64,000 nt of DNA from the NCBI RefSeq assembly GCF_016773205.1, contig NZ_JAETWB010000001.1, forward strand, positions 1,339,490-1,403,489, written 5' to 3'. The position numbers were made by a program, and so were the translations under genes. Numbering within the stretch: the stretch's first letter is position 1; each line of letters starts with the position of its first letter. The stretch comes from Belnapia arida. GTDB lineage: Bacteria; Pseudomonadota; Alphaproteobacteria; Acetobacterales; Acetobacteraceae. Shown here piece after piece: positions 1 to 8,307 of this stretch. Below the pieces are notes generated by a model. The model saw nothing but the letters and a program-made list of their open reading frames with translations, was not told the origin of the DNA and ran no database searches.

Positions 1-210
1 GCTGGTGTCGCCCCATTCGGCGACGCGGCGGCCGTGATGGAGGATCAGCCCGTTGGGGGCACCGCGGGACGCGACGGGGCCGATGATGGCGTTGTCCGGC
101 GGCGGCTCGAAGAACCCCGCTTCGAGATGGGCGCGGATGTCCCGCGGCCAGGGGGACTCGTGCGACAGGGCGAAGTCGACGGCGGGGGCGAAGGCAGGAA
201 GGGTTGGCAT
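1..210 (-). CDS. Serine hydrolase (beta-lactamase family), N-terminal part
   Basis: Only the first 70 codons are in the window; the gene runs off the left edge. The start is the ATG whose complement lies at 208-210. The visible protein has no signal peptide. It contains the stretch PNGLILHHGRRVAEWGD, typical of the N-terminal part of class C beta-lactamase-like serine hydrolases, before the SxxK motif, which would lie outside the window. The family assignment comes from this short pattern only. The catalytic residues cannot be checked and the substrate is unknown. Confidence 0.6.
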   Translation of the reverse strand, partial: MPTLPAFAPAVDFALSHESPWPRDIRAHLEAGFFEPPPDNAIIGPVASRGAPNGLILHHGRRVAEWGDTS

Positions 211-331
211 GCGGTGAAGGTATCACGCCCTGCCGGATAGGGCGCCAGGGGGCCGGAGACGCGTTCCCACGGCGGCGTGATCTCCTGTACATGGCCCTGC
301 GTCGCGCGAGGCGCGCCACCGGAGATTACGC

Positions 332-1249
332 ATGCCGCAGGGCCAGGCCGCCGCCGCACCGAACTCCACCCTCGTCCGAGTCGCGGAATGGCTGAGGCCG
401 CGGCGGCGGCTGGTGCCCGTGGCGCGGCTGGCAGGGCGGGCGGGGCCGGCGGAGGCGGCGGTTCGTGCCCTCGCCCAGGCAGTGCCGATGGCGGGCGAGA
501 CGCTGCTCTGCCGCACGCTCGGGCGGCACAAGATGCTGGTCGATGCAGGCGACTTCACCCATGCGCCGCACCTCGCCATGGACGGGTTCTGGGAGTGGTG
601 GACGACGCGCTTCCTGGCGGAGCGATTGAAGCCGGGGCAGGTCTTCGTCGATGGCGGGGCCTGCTACGGTTATTTCAGCCTGCTGGCGGCGGAGCTGGTT
701 GGGCCGGCGGGAAAGGTCCTCGCCTTCGAGCCGCATCCGCGCTCGGCGGGGCTGCTGCGCCGGAACCTGGCGCTCAATGGCCTGGAAGGCCGGGCGCAGG
801 TGGAGGAGGTGGCGCTGGCCGGGGCGAATGCGGGCCAAGTGATGCGCTTCGCCCTGCCTGAGGGCAGCCCGATGAACGCGCATCTGCTGCCGGAGGATCT
901 GGCGGGCAGCGGGAGCGGGCTTGGCACGATGTGCGGCCCGGGAATGGCGTTGGTGCCGACGCGGCCGCTCGACGGTCATGACGGGGTGAAGCCGGATGTG
1001 GTGAAGCTCGACCTCTGCGGGGCGGAGGAGGCGGCCTTCGACGGCATGCAGGGGGTGATCGAGGCCAATCCTGCGGTGCAGGTGCTGCTCTGCTTCAACC
1101 CGGTGCGGTCGGCGGCGCCGGCGGATTTCCTGGCGCGGCTGGCGGGGCAGTTCCGGCTGCGGCGCTTGACGGCGCAGGGCGAGGCGCAGGACTGCACGCC
1201 CGCCGAGGCGATGGGCGGGGGGGATGTGATGCTCTACCTGGCGCGCTAG
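332..1249 (+). CDS. FkbM family SAM-dependent methyltransferase
   Basis: A 305-residue protein starting at ATG 332. The SAM-binding motif I is VDGGACYGY at residues 106-114, followed by the acidic motif FEPHP around 132-136 and RRNLALNG at 143-150, the usual FkbM layout. The C-terminal third has the VKLDLCGAEEAAFDG segment that corresponds to the family VKIDVEGxE motif, but with Cys in place of the usual Glu. FkbM enzymes O-methylate sugars, polyketides or other small molecules; the acceptor cannot be inferred here. The gene stands alone, convergent with minE. Confidence 0.8.
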   Translation: MPQGQAAAAPNSTLVRVAEWLRPRRRLVPVARLAGRAGPAEAAVRALAQAVPMAGETLLCRTLGRHKMLVDAGDFTHAPHLAMDGFWEWWTTRFLAERLKPGQVFVDGGACYGYFSLLAAELVGPAGKVLAFEPHPRSAGLLRRNLALNGLEGRAQVEEVALAGANAGQVMRFALPEGSPMNAHLLPEDLAGSGSGLGTMCGPGMALVPTRPLDGHDGVKPDVVKLDLCGAEEAAFDGMQGVIEANPAVQVLLCFNPVRSAAPADFLARLAGQFRLRRLTAQGEAQDCTPAEAMGGGDVMLYLAR

Positions 1250-1266
1250 CTGCGCCAAGTCCGTTG

Positions 1267-1560
1267 TCAGCTCGCGGCGGCCTGGCGGCCGGGGGACGGC
1301 GCGGGCAGCTCGATCTCGATGGCCAGCGTCGACATGTCGCCGCCGCGGTCGAGGTCGAGCTTCACCTTGCCCGGGTCGATCGCCACGTAGCGGGCGACGA
1401 CTGCCACAAGCTCCTGCTGGAGCCTCGGCAGGAAATCCTCCCGCGTGCGGCCGATGCGCTCATGGGCGAGCACGATCTGCAGGCGTTCCTTGGCGGCGGA
1501 GGCGCTGGGAGGCGCCTCCTCCTTGCGGGCGGCGCGGAAATAATCGAGCCAGCTCATCAC
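1267..1560 (-). CDS. minE: Cell division topological specificity factor MinE
   Basis: A 97-residue protein with the MinE layout: an N-terminal anti-MinCD segment around residues 22-35 (AKERLQIVLAHER) and a C-terminal topological specificity domain (VDLDRGGDMSTLAIEIELP-like, seen here as LDLDRGGDMSTLAIEIELP). MinE stimulates the MinD ATPase and drives the pole-to-pole oscillation that keeps the MinC inhibitor away from midcell. The start codon overlaps the minD stop by 4 bases (ATGA type), so the two are translationally coupled in a minC-minD-minE operon. Confidence 0.93.
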   Translation of the reverse strand: MMSWLDYFRAARKEEAPPSASAAKERLQIVLAHERIGRTREDFLPRLQQELVAVVARYVAIDPGKVKLDLDRGGDMSTLAIEIELPAPSPGRQAAAS

Positions 1561-2378
1561 GCAGCCCTCCCCCCGAACAGGCGCCTGAACAGGCCGGGCT
1601 TCTTGTCAGGCTCCAGGAAGCGGTGCGGCAGGTCCTCGCCGAGGAAGCGGCCGACCGCATCCTTGTAGGCCTGGCCGGCGACGCTCTCGGTATCCATGAT
1701 GACCGGCGTACCGGTGTTGGACGCCTTCAGCACGCTCTCGTTCTCGGGGACGACGCCCAGCAGGGGGATGGCGAGGATTTCCCGCACGTCCTCGAGCTTC
1801 AGCATCTCGCCGCGCTCGACCCGGTTCGGGTCGTAGCGGGTGACGAGGAGGTGCTCCTTGACCTTGTCCTTTTTCTCCTCGGCGCGCTTCGACTTGGATT
1901 GCAGCACGCCGAGGATGCGGTCGCTGTCGCGGACCGAGGAGACTTCCGGGTTGGTGACGACGATGGCCTGGTCGGCGAAGTAGAGGGCGAGGAGGGCGCC
2001 CTTCTCGATGCCGGCGGGGCTGTCGCAGAGGATGTAGTCGAAGTCGGCCGAGAGCTCCTCGATGATGGTCGAGACGCCCTCGCGGGTCAGCGCGTCCTTG
2101 TCGCGGGTCTGGCTGGCGGGGAGGATCGCCAGCGTATCGACGCGCTTGTCGCGGATCAGCGCCTGGTTGAGGCGTGCCTCGCCCTGGATGACGTTGACGA
2201 TGTCGAAGACCACGCGCCGCTCGACGCCCATGATGAGGTCGAGGTTGCGCAGGCCAACGTCGAAATCGATCACCACCGTCTTCTTGCCCCGCTGCGCGAG
2301 GCCGGTGGCGAAGGCGGCGCTGGTCGTGGTCTTGCCGACGCCTCCCTTGCCGGAGGTGACAACGATCACTTGCGCCAT
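1557..2378 (-). CDS. minD: Septum site-determining ATPase MinD
   Basis: A 273-residue ParA/MinD-type ATPase. The deviant Walker A motif GKGGVGKTT is at residues 10-18, followed by the VIDFDVGLRNLDLIMG switch region. The C-terminal tail ends with a short amphipathic stretch (GLFRRLFGG) that fits the MinD membrane-targeting helix. MinD binds the membrane with ATP, recruits MinC and is released by MinE. It lies between minC, with a 33-base gap, and minE, with a 4-base overlap. Confidence 0.96.
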   Translation of the reverse strand: MAQVIVVTSGKGGVGKTTTSAAFATGLAQRGKKTVVIDFDVGLRNLDLIMGVERRVVFDIVNVIQGEARLNQALIRDKRVDTLAILPASQTRDKDALTREGVSTIIEELSADFDYILCDSPAGIEKGALLALYFADQAIVVTNPEVSSVRDSDRILGVLQSKSKRAEEKKDKVKEHLLVTRYDPNRVERGEMLKLEDVREILAIPLLGVVPENESVLKASNTGTPVIMDTESVAGQAYKDAVGRFLGEDLPHRFLEPDKKPGLFRRLFGGRAA

Positions 2379-2411
2379 GGACGCATCCCCCTCATCCCCA
2401 TAGTCATCCCA

Positions 2412-3209
2412 TCACCCGAGCGGCGCGAACCGCATCTCCTCGCCCTCGAGCCGCACCTGCGTCGGCTTGCCGATGGGCGCGTCGGTGAGCCCCTCGCGCA
2501 CCGCGTAGAAGCCGGCGATGGCAACGAGCTCCGGGTCGAAATTCAGCGCGAAGATCCGCGCCGTCGCATCGTCCGCGGCGCCGGCGACGGCGCGGCCGCG
2601 GAGTGCTCCGTATACATGTATGTTGCCGTCGGCAATGATCTCCGCACCGGGATTGACGGTCGCGGTGACGATGAGGTCGGCGCCCTGGGCGTAGATTCGC
2701 TGGCCTGAGCGGACCGGCTCGGTGACCAGCATGGCGGCGCGGCCGGAGCCGGAAAAATCGGGGCGCGGGGCGGCTTCGACCGCAGCTGGCGGCGTGGCGG
2801 CGACCTCGGGCGGCGGGGCGGCAGGCTCGGCATCGACGCCGCCGACGGCGCGGAGGGGGGGGAGGCCGGCGGATTGCGCGGCCTGTTTCATCGCCTGGCT
2901 GCCGCCGGAGGTGCCGATGGGCACAATCTCCAACTTGTGCAGCCCCTCGACGAGGCCGCGGAAATTCACCTCCTCCGGCGCCGCCTCGAGATCGGCGAGG
3001 CCGATGACGATGGGGGCGAAGCGGAGGAAGCCTGGCGCGCGGCGGAACTGGTCCCCGAGCGCGGGCAGCACGGCTTCCGGCCGCGGGTCCAGCAGGCGCA
3101 GGACGAGCAGGTTGAAATTGCCGGCCCGGAGGCGGAAGGCTTCTGGAAGCGTCTGGCTGCTCAAGGCGCTCTTGGACCTGGCTGCGGCGTGGAGGTTGCG
3201 GTTCCTCAC
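2412..3209 (-). CDS. minC: Septum formation inhibitor MinC
   Basis: The C-terminal domain has the typical MinC beta-helix sequence (GQRIYAQGADLIV, then GAEIIADGNIHVYG and LRGRAVAGA), and the N-terminal FtsZ-inhibiting domain starts around TLPEAFRLRAGNFN. A Pro/Ala-rich linker joins them. The open frame reaches an ATG at 3290, but the sequence before the MinC core is low-complexity and arginine-rich. I chose the GTG at 3207-3209 as start (265 residues); the ATG is the alternative. MinC blocks FtsZ polymerisation at the poles and acts with MinD and MinE downstream. Confidence 0.88.
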   Translation of the reverse strand: MRNRNLHAAARSKSALSSQTLPEAFRLRAGNFNLLVLRLLDPRPEAVLPALGDQFRRAPGFLRFAPIVIGLADLEAAPEEVNFRGLVEGLHKLEIVPIGTSGGSQAMKQAAQSAGLPPLRAVGGVDAEPAAPPPEVAATPPAAVEAAPRPDFSGSGRAAMLVTEPVRSGQRIYAQGADLIVTATVNPGAEIIADGNIHVYGALRGRAVAGAADDATARIFALNFDPELVAIAGFYAVREGLTDAPIGKPTQVRLEGEEMRFAPLG

Positions 3210-3367
3210 GTCTATAGCGGCGCGGCGGCGAGGGGCGAAGCCCGAATACGCCGAAGCATCACGGATTGGCGCGGCGGCTGGCCGGTTCATAATGCCGGGG
3301 CAATCCGGGAGCGTGACGTGCCGCCTTCTGTCCTCACCGAAACCTGCCGACTCGACGGGGTCACGGC

Positions 3368-3817
3368 ATGAGCCGGCCGCCCATCGGCACCCGCGCGGAC
3401 TACCGCTGGTTCACCGCCATCCCGACCCGCTGGATGGACAACGATGTCTATGGCCATGTGAACAACGTCACCTACTACAGCTGGGTCGATACGGCGGTGG
3501 CGCAGTTCCTGATCGAACAGGGCGTGCTCGACCTGAAGGCCAGTAGCGAGGTCGGGCTGGTGGTGGATACCGGCTGCCGCTACTTCGCGCCGGTCGCCTT
3601 CCCCGATTCCGTGACCTGCGGGGTGCGGTGCGGGCGGCTCGGGACCAGCTCCATCCGCTACGAGGTCGGCATCTTCCGCAATGCGGAGGAGCGGGCGAGC
3701 GCCGAGGCGCATTTCGTCCATGTCTATGTGGCACGGGCCGAGCAGGGGCGGAGCGTGCCCCTCCCCGCCCGGCTGCGCGAGGCGGCGACGCGGCTGCTGC
3801 TGCCGCCGAACAGATAA
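3368..3817 (+). CDS. Acyl-CoA thioesterase, hotdog fold (4HBT family)
   Basis: A 149-residue protein with the 4-hydroxybenzoyl-CoA-thioesterase-type motif WMDNDVYGHVNNVTYYSW near the N terminus. Its Asp, followed by GHVNN, is the active-site signature. The length is that of single-domain hotdog thioesterases. Such enzymes hydrolyse acyl-CoA esters; the acyl chain cannot be predicted. The next gene starts 12 bases downstream on the same strand with an AGGGAG-like ribosome-binding site, so the two are probably cotranscribed. Confidence 0.85.
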   Translation: MSRPPIGTRADYRWFTAIPTRWMDNDVYGHVNNVTYYSWVDTAVAQFLIEQGVLDLKASSEVGLVVDTGCRYFAPVAFPDSVTCGVRCGRLGTSSIRYEVGIFRNAEERASAEAHFVHVYVARAEQGRSVPLPARLREAATRLLLPPNR

Positions 3818-3829
3818 GGGAGAGTACCG

Positions 3830-4807
3830 ATGCCTGGATTGAGCCGCCTGGCCATCCTCGATGACTACCAGGGGGTGGCGCTGACGCGCGGCCCCTGGGA
3901 CCGGCTGCCCGAGGCGCTGACGATCGAGGTGTTCCGGGATACCGTCACCGACATGGAGGCGCTGGTGGCGCGGCTCCTGCCCTTCGACGCCATCCTCATC
4001 ATGCGGGAGCGCACGCCCTTCCCGCGGGCGCTGCTGGAGCGCCTGCCGAATCTGCGCCTGCTGGTCACCACCGGGGCGCGGAACCGAAGCGTCGACCTGG
4101 AGGCGGCGGCCGAGCGGGGGGTGATGGTCTGCGGGACGCCGAGTTTCGGGCATCCGACCGTCGACCTGACCTGGGGGCTGATCCTCTCGCTCATGCGGCG
4201 CATCCCGGAGCAGCAGGCCTCGCTGCGTGCGGGCGGGTGGCAGATCGCACCCGGGGGGAGCATCGGCTCGACGCTCGAGGGGAAGGTGCTCGGGGTGATG
4301 GGGCTCGGCAATCTCGGCAGCCGGGTTGCCAAGGTGGGGCAGGCCTTCGGGATGGAGGTGATCGCCTGGAGCCAGAACCTCACGGCCGAGAAGGCGGCGG
4401 CGGCGGGAGCGAGGCTGGTCGAGAAGCAGCGGCTGATGGAGGAGGCGGATGTGGTGAGCCTTCATCTCATCCTCTCCGAGCGGTCGCGGGGAATCGTGGG
4501 GACGGAGGAGCTGGGGCGGATGAAGCGCTCCGCCTTCATCGTCAATACCAGCCGGGGGCCGCTCATCGAGCAGGAGGCGCTGGTCGCCGCGCTGACCGAA
4601 GGGCGGATCGCCGGCGCCGGGATCGATGTCTTCGATCGGGAGCCGCTGCCACCCGGGCATCCGCTGCTGGCGGCGCCGAACACGGTGCTCACCCCGCATC
4701 TTGGCTACGTCACCGAGGAGAATTACGCGCAATACTTCCTGGGCGCCGTCGAGGCGGTGGAGGCCTTCCTGGCGGGGCGGCCGATCCGGGAGCTGCGCAC
4801 AGGCTGA
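3830..4807 (+). CDS. D-2-hydroxyacid dehydrogenase, NAD(P)-binding
   Basis: A 325-residue protein of the D-isomer-specific 2-hydroxyacid dehydrogenase family. The dinucleotide motif GLGNLGSRVAKVG lies mid-sequence. The three catalytic residues are visible in NTSRGPLI (Arg), DREPLP (Glu) and TPHLGY (His). The N-terminal substrate domain contains LLVTTGARNRSVD. The family reduces 2-keto acids or oxidises D-2-hydroxyacids; glyoxylate or hydroxypyruvate are possible substrates, but this is not determined. It follows the thioesterase closely. Confidence 0.87.
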   Translation: MPGLSRLAILDDYQGVALTRGPWDRLPEALTIEVFRDTVTDMEALVARLLPFDAILIMRERTPFPRALLERLPNLRLLVTTGARNRSVDLEAAAERGVMVCGTPSFGHPTVDLTWGLILSLMRRIPEQQASLRAGGWQIAPGGSIGSTLEGKVLGVMGLGNLGSRVAKVGQAFGMEVIAWSQNLTAEKAAAAGARLVEKQRLMEEADVVSLHLILSERSRGIVGTEELGRMKRSAFIVNTSRGPLIEQEALVAALTEGRIAGAGIDVFDREPLPPGHPLLAAPNTVLTPHLGYVTEENYAQYFLGAVEAVEAFLAGRPIRELRTG

Positions 4808-4924
4808 ACAGGTTGCCGCTTTCGGTGGCAACCCGGGTCCGGGGATGAGAGTCGAGGCGGCGCGCGGCGGCGGCATGGGCGTTGCATGGGCGGGCGAAAC
4901 ATCCCGTCCCCGGAGGATCGCCTT

Positions 4925-5872
4925 ATGGCCATTGCCCGTCGCGCGTTGCTTGGCGCCGCGTCCGCTGCCCTCGCTGCCCCGGCGCTGCAAGCGCAAGGCG
5001 TCACGGTGAGGATGGGGGCGTTGCGGCTGATCCATTCCATCGCGCCCTATCTCTATGAGCGCTTCCAGCCGGTGGGGATGCGGATCGAGGTCATTCCCTT
5101 CGAGAGCCCGACCGAGGGCAAGAATGCCGTCGTCACGAAGTCGGTCGATTTCGGCGCCTTCGGCATCGCGGCCGGCATCCTCGGCGCCGCGGCGCGGGAG
5201 CCGGTGACGGTGGTCGGCTCCTGCTGCGACCGCGGCATGGCGGTGGTGGCAAAGAAGGACTCGGGAATCGACAAGCTGGCCGATTTGCGCGGCAAGCGCG
5301 TCGGCATCTGGCCGGGCTCGACGCAGGAGGTCTTCATCCTCGAGCGGCTCAGGATGGAGGGGATGAGCATCCGCGACGTGCAGTCGGTGCGGGTCTCTTT
5401 CTCCGAGATGCCGATCGCGCTGGCCCGCGGCGATGTCGATGCCTATGTCGGGGCGGAGCCGGGGCCGGGCGTCTCCATCGCCTCCGGCGTCGGGAAGGTC
5501 GTCGAGTATCCCTATTCGACGCCGATGGGCTCGCTGAACATGATCTTCGCGACGCACCCCGAGACCGTCGCGCAACGGCCGGACCTCGTGCGGGCGATGC
5601 TGAAGGTGCACCGGCAGGCGAGCGAGTTCGGCATGGCGAACCGCGACGTCACCATCGAGACGGCGGTGGCGAAGCTTGGGATGCGGCGGGACGCGCTGGA
5701 GGTCAGCCTGCCGAATGTCGAGCTGAACTGGCAGATGACGCCCGAGATGGTGACGCGGGCGAAGACCTATGCCGAGCAGATGCTGAGCCTGAAGCAGATC
5801 CGCGCGATGCCGGATTTCGCCGGCTTCTTCGATGCGAGGTTCTCGGACGAGTTGGCGAAGACGGCGGCATGA
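4925..5872 (+). CDS. ABC transporter substrate-binding protein, NitT/TauT type
   Basis: A 315-residue periplasmic binding protein. I chose ATG 4925 over the upstream in-frame start at 4886 because it has a GGAGGA site 8 bases upstream and opens directly on a signal peptide (MAIARRALLGAASAALAAPALQA). The body has the NMT1/SsuA-like pattern KLADLRGKRVGIWPGSTQE. The stop overlaps the start of the permease gene by 4 bases (ATGA). With the next two genes it forms a complete importer. Given the amidohydrolase genes downstream, the substrate is probably a ureide or other nitrogen compound; this is inference. Confidence 0.88.
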   Translation: MAIARRALLGAASAALAAPALQAQGVTVRMGALRLIHSIAPYLYERFQPVGMRIEVIPFESPTEGKNAVVTKSVDFGAFGIAAGILGAAAREPVTVVGSCCDRGMAVVAKKDSGIDKLADLRGKRVGIWPGSTQEVFILERLRMEGMSIRDVQSVRVSFSEMPIALARGDVDAYVGAEPGPGVSIASGVGKVVEYPYSTPMGSLNMIFATHPETVAQRPDLVRAMLKVHRQASEFGMANRDVTIETAVAKLGMRRDALEVSLPNVELNWQMTPEMVTRAKTYAEQMLSLKQIRAMPDFAGFFDARFSDELAKTAA

Positions 5873-6669
5873 CGGCGCTGGCGGTGCGTGCCGCCGCCTC
5901 GCGTCAGGCGCTGCTGGCGGTGGCGGCGCCGGTGCTCGGCCTGCTCGCCTGGCATGTGACGACGAGCGGGCCGGGCTATCACCTGATCCCGCCGCCCGCC
6001 GATGTCGCGGTGCAGTGGTGGGACCTCGCCTTCGGCGGCGTCTGGGACGATCTCTATTCGGCGACGCTCTTCACGCATGCCATGGCCAGCCTCGGGCGGG
6101 TCTATGGCGGCTTCGCGCTGGCCGCGCTTGTCGCGCTGCCGATGGGGATGCTCATCGGGCGGATTGCGGTGGTGCGGGACCTGCTCGACCCGTCGCTGCA
6201 AATCCTGCGGCCGATCCCGGTCACTGCCTGGCTGCCGCTGGCCATGATCGTCTTCGGCATCGGGCCGAGGAGCGCCTTTTTCCTGGTCTTCCTCGGCGCC
6301 TTCTACCCGATCCTGCTCAATACGGTCTTCGGCGTGCGCAGCGTCGAAGGGCGGCTGTTCGAGGCGGCGGCGATGCTCGGCGTCGGGCGGCAGGCGGTGT
6401 TCTGGAAGGTGGTGCTGCCGGCCTCCCTTCCCTCCATCTTCACCGGGTTGCGGCTGGGGCTGGGCTTTGCCTGGGTCGTCATCGTCGTCGGCGAGATGAC
6501 GGGGGTGCAGACCGGGCTCGGCGCCATCATCATGGAGGCGCGGCAGCTCTCGCGGACGGAGATCGTCATCTCGGGGATGGTGACGATCGGGGTGCTCGGT
6601 TTCCTCTCCGACCGAATGGTGCAGCTGCTCGGGCAGCGGCTGCTGCGCTGGAGTCCGCAACATGGGTGA
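5869..6669 (+). CDS. ABC transporter permease, NitT/TauT type
   Basis: A 266-residue inner-membrane protein with about six hydrophobic segments and the permease EAA loop (EAAAMLGVGRQAVFWKVVLP), which contacts the ATPase. Its length fits single-chain SsuC/TauC-type permeases. It overlaps the binding-protein gene upstream by 4 bases and the ATPase gene downstream by 8 bases, so all three are translationally coupled. Confidence 0.9.
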   Translation: MTALAVRAAASRQALLAVAAPVLGLLAWHVTTSGPGYHLIPPPADVAVQWWDLAFGGVWDDLYSATLFTHAMASLGRVYGGFALAALVALPMGMLIGRIAVVRDLLDPSLQILRPIPVTAWLPLAMIVFGIGPRSAFFLVFLGAFYPILLNTVFGVRSVEGRLFEAAAMLGVGRQAVFWKVVLPASLPSIFTGLRLGLGFAWVVIVVGEMTGVQTGLGAIIMEARQLSRTEIVISGMVTIGVLGFLSDRMVQLLGQRLLRWSPQHG

Positions 6670-7453
6670 GGTGCTGGAGCGGCCGGCGACGGCGGGAACC
6701 GTACTGCCGATCCTCGACATCCGGCATGTCGACAAACGCTTCGCCTTCGGGGCGGAGACGATCACGGCGCTCTCGGATGCGACGCTGCGCATCGACAAGG
6801 GGGAGTTCGTTTGCCTGATCGGGCCCTCGGGCTGCGGCAAGTCGACGCTGCTGCGGATGGTCGCGGGGTTCGAGACGGTGAGCGCCGGCGCGCTGCTGAT
6901 GTGGGGCAAGCCGGTCAGCGGGCCGGGGCCAGACCGGGGAATGGTGTTCCAAGATTATGGGCTCTTTCCCTGGCTGACGGTCAGCCAGAACATCGCCTTC
7001 GGGCCCATCGCGCGTGGGCGGCCGAAGGCGGAGGCGGCGGCGACCGCGCGGCGCTTCGTCGAGATGGTGGGGCTGACGCGCTTCGCCGACGCCTATCCGC
7101 ACCAGCTCTCGGGGGGGATGAAGCAGCGCGTCGCCATCGCCCGCGTGCTCGCCAACGATGCCGAGGTGGTGCTGATGGACGAGCCCTTCGGTGCGCTCGA
7201 TGCGATGACGCGCGAGCGGCTGCAGGAGGAGCTGCTGGAGATCTGGGCGCGGGCGAAGCTCAGCATCATCTTCGTCACCCATGCGATCGAGGAGGCGATC
7301 ATCCTCGCCGACCGGGTGGTGGTGATGTCGCCGGGACCGGGGCGGATCATCGCCGACGAGCGCATCGCCCTGCCCAGGCCGCGCGACCCGACGGGGGTGG
7401 AGTTCAACGCGCTCAGGCGGCATCTTTCGGGGCTGCTCGGCAGCCATCATTAG
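6662..7453 (+). CDS. ABC transporter ATP-binding protein, NitT/TauT type
   Basis: A 263-residue ABC ATPase. Walker A is GPSGCGKST, the Q-loop is in MVFQDYGLFPW, the signature is LSGGMKQR, Walker B is VVLMDEPFGALD and the H-loop is FVTHAIEEA, all intact. The sequence is closest in style to SsuB/TauB/NrtD proteins. It powers the importer encoded by the two preceding genes. The next gene begins 12 bases after its stop, which suggests that uptake and catabolism are cotranscribed. Confidence 0.93.
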   Translation: MGEVLERPATAGTVLPILDIRHVDKRFAFGAETITALSDATLRIDKGEFVCLIGPSGCGKSTLLRMVAGFETVSAGALLMWGKPVSGPGPDRGMVFQDYGLFPWLTVSQNIAFGPIARGRPKAEAAATARRFVEMVGLTRFADAYPHQLSGGMKQRVAIARVLANDAEVVLMDEPFGALDAMTRERLQEELLEIWARAKLSIIFVTHAIEEAIILADRVVVMSPGPGRIIADERIALPRPRDPTGVEFNALRRHLSGLLGSHH

Positions 7454-7464
7454 GGGTTTCCGCC

Positions 7465-8307
7465 ATGGCGAATGATCCGTTGCCGCCCTTCTGGGCCGGC
7501 GCCAGCAAGGCCGAGCGCAGCGCGGCCTATGACAACAGCACGGCGGTCGCGGACAGCCCGGCGCTGATCGCGGCGCGCAATGCCGAGGCGGCGCCGTTCC
7601 GAGCGGCGCGCGCGGGGCATCTCGACCTGCGCTACGGGGAGACGGAGCGGACGGCCTGGGACCTGTTCCCGGCGAAGGACCCGGCGGCGCCCTGCCTGGT
7701 TTTCATCCATGGCGGCTACTGGCAGCGCAACCGGCGGGAGGATTTCTGCGCCTTCATGGCGGGCGCGCTGGAGCGGGGGTGGTCTGCGGCGCTGCCGGGC
7801 TACACGCTGGGGCCGGAGGCCTCGCTGACGCAGATCGTGGGCGAGATCAGGGCGGCGCTGGACTGGCTCGCCGCGCATGGCGCCGAGCATGGCATCGCGG
7901 GGAAGGTGGTGCTGTCCGGCTGGTCGGCGGGGGGGCACCTGACGGCGATGGCGCTCGACCATCCGCGGGTCTCGGCAGGGCTCGCCATCTCCGGCATCTT
8001 CGAGCTGGCGCCGATCCGGGATACCGATCTCGACGAGAAGCTGTCGCTCACCGAGGCGGAGTTGGCCTCGCTCTCGCCGATGCGGCTGCCGGTCGTGCGG
8101 AAGCCGCTCGCCGTCGCCTATGGAACGGGGGAGCTGCCGGAGTTGCGGCGGCAGTCACGGCATTTCCACGGGCTCAGGGCCGAGGCGCATGCGCCGGGGG
8201 CCCTGATCCCGGTGAGCGGAGCGGACCATTTCCGCATCCTCGAGGCGCTGAAGGCGTCGGATGGCGAGCTGCTGCGCGCGGCGGACGAGCTGCTGAGGTT
8301 CGGCTGA
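7465..8307 (+). CDS. Alpha/beta hydrolase, arylformamidase-like
   Basis: A 280-residue alpha/beta hydrolase from ATG 7465. The oxyanion motif is HGGYWQRNRREDF, the nucleophile elbow is GWSAGGH (GxSxG), and the C-terminal histidine lies in SGADHFRIL. HGGYWQ followed by a charged stretch is characteristic of the arylformamidase/kynurenine-formamidase-like branch. The stop overlaps the start of the allophanate hydrolase gene by one base (TGATG), so it is coupled to nitrogen catabolism rather than obviously to tryptophan breakdown. It may cleave a formyl or carbamoyl amide of the imported compound; this is inference. Confidence 0.8.
   Translation: MANDPLPPFWAGASKAERSAAYDNSTAVADSPALIAARNAEAAPFRAARAGHLDLRYGETERTAWDLFPAKDPAAPCLVFIHGGYWQRNRREDFCAFMAGALERGWSAALPGYTLGPEASLTQIVGEIRAALDWLAAHGAEHGIAGKVVLSGWSAGGHLTAMALDHPRVSAGLAISGIFELAPIRDTDLDEKLSLTEAELASLSPMRLPVVRKPLAVAYGTGELPELRRQSRHFHGLRAEAHAPGALIPVSGADHFRILEALKASDGELLRAADELLRFG

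Noticed and set aside
3287..5611. A 774-codon minus-strand frame
   Set aside because: Antisense to the thioesterase, dehydrogenase and binding-protein genes; His/Arg/Pro-rich noise typical of GC-rich antisense frames.
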